Source: Ligustrum vulgare
Taxonomy: Eukaryota > Streptophyta > Magnoliopsida > Lamiales > Oleaceae
Assembly: GCA_963555705.1 (NCBI GenBank)
Contig: OY743170.1
Location: 13,183,096-13,247,095, forward strand
Length of the DNA stretch: 64,000 nt
Reading direction: 5' to 3'
Shown here: piece by piece, positions 57,135-64,000 of the stretch
Layout of the letters: each line of letters begins with the position of its first letter
How positions within the stretch are numbered: the stretch's first letter is position 1
The notes under the pieces: generated by a model
Databases searched by the model: none
Seen by the model: only the letters and a program-made list of their open reading frames with translations
What the model was told of the DNA's origin: nothing
Translations under genes and position numbers: made by a program

Positions 57135-58473
57135 AAAAATCACAATTCTCATTGAAAAAAACCCCAAATCTACGCAATGCATAGTCATATTTGGAATAAA
57201 GCTTAACACAACAAATACACCAAGTAACAACTCAACCAAATATTTCAAGTATAACGGAGATTATGATACAAATGCACAATCAAGTAAACCCTAAATCAAG
57301 AAACAGCAAAATCACAAAAGAAAATGTTATTCCTTAATTTTAGGTCAATATATACTAGGTATGTCTAATTTGAAGTCCATTAAACTAAGGGTTTCAATAA
57401 AGTGATCAATCAGAACATACGAGAATTATCCAATTTTTACAACCAAAATCAGCAATTACATGCCCAAAGCAATTAAAGCATATCAAAATTGAACACAGCT
57501 CGCAAAACAAGTTTCCATCAGCAAGGTGGCTATTTTCAAAATAATAATTAACATAAATAGGTTGCTACCGGAAAGGTAGCTATAATCCATAAAGCAAGAA
57601 AAATTAAGATTTAGGAATATCACCGTGCGAACAATTCGTGTTCGTATATATGCGCTTGGAATCTTGCAAAACGGATTACGGAAATGGACTCAGCAGGTCA
57701 TGTAGATGAAACTGCCCAAAAATGCTCGTTGGTGATTCGCTGGACCACCGTCGGTCGCCGCAGCTCTGCCACCGAAATTTCAGCCAAAAAACCAAAAAAA
57801 TCAGCCAAAGATCCTCCTCGACCTCAAGAACTCAGCTGTGGTGGCCGTTTTTCTATTAGAGTTATTGTCTGACCGAAATTGAATTTTGAAGTCTCGGTTA
57901 GTTTCCTTCTCCGGCCAAAAACTCGTACTGCAGCCGACCTCTGCCTCCACACTTGGTAGATTTTTAGCCAAAAATCAAGAAAATCATCTACCTGCCTTCG
58001 TTGATCCACTGGCCGGAATTTGTTGACTCTCCGGTCAGAGTTCTTCTCCAATTTCTTACAACAACCAGCCGACTACTGCCTTCCAAGTTTCAACTGTCCA
58101 AATTTTATTCCGATCAGATTTTGATTTTGCCCTTGAGTATTTTGTGCAATTTCCAATTTTCGGTCGATTTTGTTGCCTGCACCAACACTTCTGCATTCAA
58201 CTTTGGTAAGCCAACCATCCAGCTCTTGCAACATCGACTACCACTGCCGGATTTTCAGAGTTCCAATTTTTTGGATTTCTTTCTTGCCAACAACTTTCCC
58301 TTCTTGGAAAGTTAATCCGACCGAGTTGCTACTTTCCCATTTTGGAAACTGGAAAGTGTAAATCCATTCGGCCAGTAGCCTTCCTTGCCAATTTTTGATA
58401 TCTTTTGAAATTAATTCCAATAGCAAGAATTCAACCAATTCCTGATTACCATACAAGGCACTAAATTCAAAGC
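57135..58473 (-). other. Copia-3 leader region
   Basis: No gag or pol is read. The segment 57690-58400 is richer in C and G than its surroundings, with repeated CCGG, GCCG and TTCCAATTTT words and open frames on both strands (plus 57684-57872, minus 57824-58051) without recognisable domains. Its place, between the primer site and coding remnants, is where Copia-1 and Copia-2 also have a GC-richer block. Confidence 0.45.
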
Positions 58474-58477
58474 ACAA

Positions 58478-58491
58478 GGCTATGATATTAC
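58478..58491 (-). other. Copia-3 primer binding site (degraded)
   Basis: GGCTATGATATTAC resembles GGCTCTGATACCAC, the complement of the initiator tRNA-Met site, and adjoins the right LTR. Confidence 0.65.
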
Positions 58492-60223
58492 TGTTGTATC
58501 GATTTGAACAATAGAACAAAAATAATAAAAATGTAAATGCAAGAACACCAAGATTTTTCGGTCCGAAAATCTCGGAGGTTCGATAATTCAAGAATCATCT
58601 ACATCCCTCATTGAGCAATCCATTAAATTTGGATTTATACTCAAATTCAGTAGACACATCAAGAAGTAGGGTTGTACAACAAAACCGTCAAACCGCAAAA
58701 CCGATATCAAACCGCAATTTCGAAACCGTTGGTTCGGATCCACGCGGACCCGTCAACGTTTCGGTTTTGACCCAAACCGAACCGCTTTCAAATAGTTTGG
58801 TTTAGGTTTCATTTTTCAAAACTCGTTTCAAACCGCCAACCCGCTAAAAAATCACAATTAAAATTTAATTTTTTAATTGCAAAAATACAAAAAAAATTAC
58901 TGCTTTTATTTTCAATTTATATGAAGGGGCACCTTGTTTTTCCTTTATTGTTAAGAAATGCATTTTGCTAGTGCTAACAGCTAAGTACTACTGATGACTT
59001 TCTTACTTTATTTGTTTTTTATCCTATGATTTTTTTTGGGGGAGTATTCGTAAACTTACTCATTATTTATTTTTTCTTGGTTAAAATATTTGTCTTCTGT
59101 TAATTTAGCAAGTCATGACTTGAGTATTTATGGTTATCTAAGCAAAATTAGTTGTACTTGAGATCTTTTATCATCAGATGTAATTCATCAAACTCTAAAT
59201 TCCTAAAACATCATTCTTTCATCATGTAGTTCAGTAGTTTTACTTGGAATACAGTATATTTGAGTTTAAGTTGTTTTGTTGTGAAATAATAGGAAAATCT
59301 AACTTGGGAATGAATTATATTATCTATTAGGTTTTTTTGATATTATTGTGATCATTTGTTTGTAATTGTGCATTTGTATCTATTTTAGAAATTGTTTACC
59401 TATATATTTTAATTTTGTTAGTCTTATAACATCTATCCGTAATGTCGTTGGGTTATTTGCAATTAATTTTGATGTCTTAATTCAAAATTCTATTTCAATA
59501 GTTATTTTAACTCGATTTACATATATTAGTTTAGTTTCGTTTACAAACCGCGGTTTAAAACCGCACCAAACCGCAAAAAATGGTTTGATTTAGGAAATGA
59601 AATGATTTGATTTGGGTTGGAAAAATCTCAAACCGCTTTAAACGGGTTGGTTTGAAAAATTATCAAAAACCGCCCAAACCAAACCGTTTACACCCCTATC
59701 AAGAAGTTCATCACATTACAAGATTTATTTCAAGAACACCTAAAAATATTACTAAAAGCAAATCCTACATCCCACCAAGCAATCAATCGGATTTCACCAA
59801 GAATAATCTCAATCTTCTATATTTTACACCTATTATAAAATTGTTTTACACCTATTGTAAAACCACTCTAATCACCAAGAAAAGAAATTCTATAATCACC
59901 AAGAAAATAGATAACAAAGGGAGAACTACAATTAGACCTCACCAATAACTCTTGTTCAAACCATTATCCTAAAAATTGCCCCACCAAAATGAGAACATAG
60001 AAGAGGAGAGTCCAATCCTATTGTTTTGGAAAGAAAATGGGATGCCTCTTTCACATTTCACATTTTCTTGTGTCCCATCAATTCAATTTTCATCTCACGA
60101 ATATCAAATGCAAAGAGTGTATATATAGAGAAATGCCTAAGTAATGTGGGTCAAATACCATTTTAGGTCCAAAGTGCTAAAAACGTATTTTAGCCCTTGA
60201 AAGTGAGTAGCACATTTCCAACA
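58492..60223 (-). repeat. Copia-3 right (5') LTR, split by hAT-4
   Basis: The LTR parts are 58492-58666 and 59699-60223. Together, less one target duplication, they make about 692 bases, against 643 in the left copy. Part of the excess is a local duplication around TTTTACACCTATT and AATCACCAAGAAAA (59822-59910). Confidence 0.85.
58667..59698. mobile_element. hAT-4: non-autonomous hAT element (1032 bp), target duplication TCAAGAAG
   Basis: TCAAGAAG flanks the element perfectly at 58659-58666 and 59699-59706. The ends TAGGGTTGTACAAC and, in reverse, TAGGGGTGTAAACGG form the terminal repeat. Both subterminal regions (58680-58860 and 59540-59690) are packed with AAACCGC/CGGTTTG words. There is no transposase. 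The AT-rich middle holds only short open frames. Confidence 0.92.
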
Positions 60224-60323
60224 CATTTGATGTAATTCTTTTGTCATCCCCTAAAATTATTTTGTCATGTTGGTTGATAAATCTTTTTTGTAAACTCTAT
60301 TTTAGTGTGACTTGGTCTAGACT

Positions 60324-60686
60324 TAGTGATTGCAACGGGTCGGGTTCGGGTCAGGGTCAGAGTCAGGTCTCCCCGACCAGTCAAATTTTATTAAACCCAA
60401 ACCCGCACCCGTGACCCGCGAGTTTCGGGTAGGGGCGGGTCGGCTCTGCCGCCCTGTTTACCAACCCGTTTAATTTTTTTCTATTTTTTTTAATTTTTTC
60501 GACATTTTTTTATTGTTTTTCTTTAATATATTATTTTTAATAATATAATCGGGGCGGGGCGGCCAAAACCCGTACCTACCCCGGGACTCGTTCGGGTCGC
60601 TAAAACTTGACCCGAACCCGTCCCGTTAACCCGCGGGGCGGGTACCCGTCGGATTCGGGGCAGGTCGGATTTTTTTGCAATCCCTA
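60324..60686. mobile_element. hAT-type MITE (363 bp) with GGGTCGGG subterminal words
   Basis: TCTAGACT (60316-60323) and TCTAGGCT (60687-60694) form an 8-base duplication with one change. The ends TAGTGATTGCAACGGG and, in reverse, TAGGGATTGCAAAAAA match for most of the first 12 bases. Subterminal GGGTCGGG, ACCCG and GGGGCGGG words are dense, and the middle is T-rich. Confidence 0.85.
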
Positions 60687-60694
60687 TCTAGGCT

Positions 60695-61200
60695 ATGACT
60701 TAATTTCAAAACCTTTTCATGTTAAACGTCTTTGTAAATGTAGGAAGAATCCATGTCGTGTAGGCTTTGAGTCTTGCATAATAAATGAACAACATTCGAA
60801 GTAGAAAATCATTTTAAGCACAGTCCCTACGGATGATAACAGAAGTATGCACATCTAGATCCCTTTAATCTTTACCTAATCCAATTTTAGATCCTCTTTG
60901 ACGAGTTTTTTCAGATTATAAGTTTGTATGCCAATTCCAAAGTATGAAATTACACGAGGGCGTGGGAATGGAAACCAATATTAACGGTTTCATGCAGTTG
61001 AAAAGTTAAAATAGGAACACGGTTTATTTCCAGATTCACGCGTTTCAATAACACAATTCTCTTTATAAATATAATAATTTTAGGAATACATTTAATGTCA
61101 CGTCACAATATCAATTAAAAATATCTCTATAAAATTACACTTATAAATATGAAATACAGTCCACTGAAAAGTAAAAGGAAAGATGCTTTTAATTTACATG
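60695..61200. other. No gene recognised
   Basis: AT-rich DNA. I see no coding or structural signal. Confidence 0.5.
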
Positions 61201-61201
61201 T

Positions 61202-61249
61202 GCATATATATATATATATATATATAAATATAGAGAGAGAGAGAGAGAG
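61202..61249. repeat. Compound AT and GA microsatellite
   Basis: About 12 AT units (CATATATAT...), then AAATA, then about 9 AG units. Confidence 0.95.
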
Positions 61250-61273
61250 CTTTCTACTTGCTGAAAATACTAA

Positions 61274-61424
61274 GCCCCCGTTTGGTATATATTAAAATTG
61301 ATTTTAATAGATTTTGATAAAAAGTTATGAAATGTGTAGTTGTAAAATTGCGGGTATCATAAAATGTATGGTTACTATTAAATGTTGATTTTGACCAGAT
61401 TTTAATCTCAACCAAACAAGGTTT
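61274..61424. mobile_element. Probable small MITE
   Basis: About 150 bases starting GCCCCCGTTTGGTAT and ending CAACCAAACAAGG, so the ends are partly complementary (CCGTTTGGT and, in reverse, CCTTGTTTGGTT). The interior is AT-rich. No clear target duplication was found. Confidence 0.45.
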
Positions 61425-61429
61425 ATATC

Positions 61430-63451
61430 TATATAAACTAAAAATTATTGTTAATTTACTTGCTAAAAAGCTGAACAGGCGATAGTCAGTATAGACGATA
61501 ACTAATTTTTAACGGTCCTAACTAGTTCGTGCATGTTAGATCTGTGTTTATGACTGCTGTTAATCGATTGCAAAAATCAACGAAAGCTGTAAACTAAAAC
61601 ACCATATATAATGCGAAAAATTCCTGAGGGAAACATCCAAGGGCCCCCATGCCACGGGTTAAACAATTAATTAATTAAATTGATCGAAGATACAATAGTT
61701 CATTCTTGTAATTTCGCGAACTTTTCAAAAACAATCAAAAGATCTAAGAACATTCTCCAAATTTCTTCTCCTTCTAACTTTTTGATGAAGTGGAATCAAA
61801 TCCCCCAATATTGACTTTATCGCCACTTTTCTATTTACTCGATCGCAACCGCTCATTAAATTAAGAACATGTGCTCTTAATTTCATGTCAAGAAGCTATA
61901 TCAAGTTATGGATTGTACAATGAACGCACATGTGTTCTGTATTCTTCAAAAAAAAAATTGTTTTGCAAGATTTTTGTAAAGCACCACGTTTTAGCTAACT
62001 GTAAGCAGTCAACCAGATATGCTAACTGGTAGCAACTGGTCAAAGTTGAGCAATTATGAACTCTTTGTAGCAGGAACATTAGAAATTTATATTTTCAAAT
62101 AGTTAATTCCGTCCATGATACTTTGACTTATACCTCCAGATCATTACACGTAAATGAATTATTTTCTTACCAAAAAATTTTGCAATAAACAAGGTAAGTG
62201 GAATTTTGGTAATAATTCGAATATTTTCTAGATTAGTTAAGATTATAGCAAGGCAAGATGTAAATATTCTTACATTATTATAACCTGTTTAACTAATCTG
62301 AAAATATCTAGCATAGTAAGAAATCACAAGTTATTATAAATATTACAAGGAAGCATACCGTGATATATGAAATAAAATTTTAACTAGGACCTCCTAGATT
62401 TAGCGCATGGACTTACCTTTCATAGTTCATACAGAACTTACCATATCCAATTCTTTACAAAACTTACTATTCATAGTTCTTTCCATACACGGTTCTTATC
62501 ATACATGGTTAGTATATGTAACATTCCTTTCACTTCAACATTTTGACCATTAAAATATAATTAATGAATTAAGTGAGACAATGTATAAATATGGTAAAAA
62601 TATTTATGAATATTTTTTTCCAATAATCTCCCCTTTGGCTATGCTTAATTACAAAACTTATTCCACAAATTTTTATTCTTTTTAATGTTGTGCATTTTAT
62701 GTGCAAGGCAGTCTACTCCCCCTCAGTCAACAATGACAACATAAATTATCTTCACATGACCAACTTCCCTTTTGCAAATGCAGCATAATAAGCAATCACC
62801 TGATAAGAACATACACCATTTATTTAACAACACTACAAGTAGCATCACAACAACAAAGATAATGGAAAACTAAAATAGTAAACTCTACTACTACTCCTCC
62901 CTTTCTTTTTGTAAGAATTGAAGCCAAAGACAAGGGATATAGGGGAAGCCCGTAGTAAGATCAAGTAGTGTAGGAAGTTAGTATAGTCATCCAAAAGGTT
63001 AGTGATCAAAAACAATCTTCCAACAAATAGTAAAAGAAATGTTAGCACCAGTTACAGATCTACTTCATTGCTCTTATTCGCCTGCTTTTTTGTAGAATCA
63101 GGGGCATCACTTTTCCTTCTCTTTCTTAGGACAAAAGCAGATGCAACAACCTCAATTGTCTCAACCTGACTTGCACCCTAGGTAGTTCGTCAGCACTAGA
63201 TGCATCGAGTCTATGTGCCTGAAGGTTTGCGTTTTCAACATCATCGGCATTGTTCTTCTCTCCATGTGTGCATGTCATCTAACAAGTTTTGGCCGGTGGA
63301 TCACCACAAATGCTAATTTCTTCTAGCACCTTGCAAATGAATTTAAACTCATTAGAAAAGCTTTGGTTATGAAAAAAAACTTGGGCTACCTGATTTTTTA
63401 CCACATAGAGTTGTAATTCCATAATATCTAGACATTTTGACTTGTCAGCAG
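61430..63451. other. Mostly unassigned AT-rich DNA with a possible retroelement fragment
   Basis: No complete gene is recognised. Around 63290-63080 on the minus strand, partly readable pieces (NADDVENANLQAHRLDASSA, and VETIEVVASAFVLRKRRK followed by SDAPDSTKKQ) look like degraded coding sequence, perhaps a basic tail of a retroelement protein. The strings TCTCCCCTTTGGC (62626) and CTACTCCCCCTCAG (62712) resemble reversed polypurine tracts. Direct short repeats of CTTACCAT and CATAGTTC occur at 62410-62520. Confidence 0.35.
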
Positions 63452-63672
63452 TGTAAAAGTTTGTGGAAGAAAATATGTTTAGAGAAAAATAATTCTCTTG
63501 TGTATATTGATTCAATCAATAATGAAGCATATTACAAGATATATAAACATCAACCCTAGGACCCAAACTTGTTCTACAAGAAAAGGAGTTATACCTAAAA
63601 TAAAAGATTACTAAATAATATCCTACTACAAATACAATTCTACAAATAAGGTAAATTAGATATTTGTTAATA
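63452..63672 (-). repeat. Copia-5 3' LTR (about 221 bp)
   Basis: It begins TGTAAAAGTTTGTGG on the plus strand and ends near GATATTTGTTAATA, next to CGCTCCCCTCCTTACC. Read in reverse, that is a polypurine tract (AAGGAGGGGAGCG). The terminal CA appears mutated to TA. Confidence 0.75.
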
Positions 63673-63715
63673 CGCTCCCCTCCTTACCTAATGCTTTAGT
63701 GAACAAATTAGCAAT

Positions 63716-64000
63716 CTAATTGTTGCTTGGAACATAGGCAGTCTTGATTTCTCCTTTAACAATTCTTTCACGAACAATATGACAATATATTTCAATGTGT
63801 TTTGTCCTTTCATGATATACTGGATTAGCGGTAATATGCATTACTGCTTGATTATCACAATATAGTATTGCTGCTTGTGGATGACTTACACATAAGTCTG
63901 TCAGCAATTGTCTCAACCATGTAAGCTCACAAGTAATGGAAGCCATTTCTCTATACTCCGCTTCTGCTGAAGATTTGGATATGGTTGTTTGCTTCTTACT
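63716..64000 (-). pseudogene. Copia-5 ribonuclease H C-terminal part, running off the window
   Basis: The minus-strand frame is open from the window edge to a stop at 63716. It encodes [50 protein letters not shown] and [20 protein letters not shown], the well-known end of copia ribonuclease H with its catalytic Glu and Asp. No stop or shift is seen in this part. Whether the rest of the element is intact cannot be judged. Confidence 0.92.

Larger units (their letters stand above)
46301..60223 (-). mobile_element. Copia-3: minus-strand Ty1-copia element with nested insertions
   Basis: LTR copies at 46301-46943 and 58492-60223 (the latter split by a hAT element) begin TGTTG and end ACA. A minus-strand primer site sits left of the right copy. 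Ribonuclease H remnants occur near the left copy. Gypsy-2 fills 48863-57134. Flanking TATTT (46296-46300) and CATTT (60224-60228) could be a mutated target duplication. Confidence 0.8.

Overview
This window is repeat-rich, AT-rich DNA from a flowering plant nuclear genome. The superfamilies present support this: Ty1-copia and Ty3-gypsy retrotransposons primed by initiator tRNA-Met, hAT, Mutator-like and CACTA-type DNA transposons, Helitrons ending in CTAG, short foldback MITEs and a tRNA-derived SINE. No intact ordinary single-copy host gene is recognisable. The few host-like pieces are a promoter-like stretch near 475-830 and exon-like fragments inside a probable Mutator-like element at 18749-20581. 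The species cannot be named from the sequence alone.

Layout. 1-1806: a putative CACTA terminus with subterminal repeats, a promoter-like block, then unassigned AT-rich sequence. 1807 to about 30100: an old minus-strand copia element (Copia-1) broken open by many later insertions. These are a gypsy element (Gypsy-1, 2743-13975, target duplication TCGTC) that itself carries a solo LTR (4301-5177) and a Helitron (7849-9515), a Mutator-like element (18749-20581), a Mutator-like MITE (20687-21437), a hAT MITE (22043-22549) and a young copia copy (Copia-2, 23263-29615). 30219-33415: a nearly complete hAT transposon whose transposase gene has one visible frameshift. 33492-36699: a small LTR element with no pol domain, whose interior is an array of stem-loops. 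36885-37133: a SINE. 37250-39158: a minus-strand Helitron. 39342-39491: a hAT MITE. 40155-43969: a very young copia element (Copia-4) with LTRs that look identical, an open gag-protease frame and most of pol deleted. 44116-45655: a probable solo LTR. 46301-60223: a minus-strand copia (Copia-3) interrupted by a minus-strand gypsy (Gypsy-2, 48863-57134) and a hAT element (58667-59698). 60324-60686: a hAT MITE. 63452-64000: the 3' LTR and ribonuclease H end of another minus-strand copia that runs out of the window.

Element limits rest mainly on matching target-site duplications, which I could read for most insertions, and on restoration of the host reading frame or LTR when the insert is removed. 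Nesting gives a relative order: Copia-1 is oldest in its block, Gypsy-1 and Copia-2 entered its LTRs, and a solo LTR and a Helitron entered Gypsy-1. Copia-4 looks like the most recent insertion.

The most unusual structure is the stem-loop array at about 33920-36030. Different stems share a pentaloop ending in GAA, and several copies show paired changes that keep the stem. Also of interest are Copia-4 and Copia-2, which look mobile in trans because they have young LTRs but defective interiors, and a set of hAT elements that share end sequences but carry different GC-rich subterminal words.
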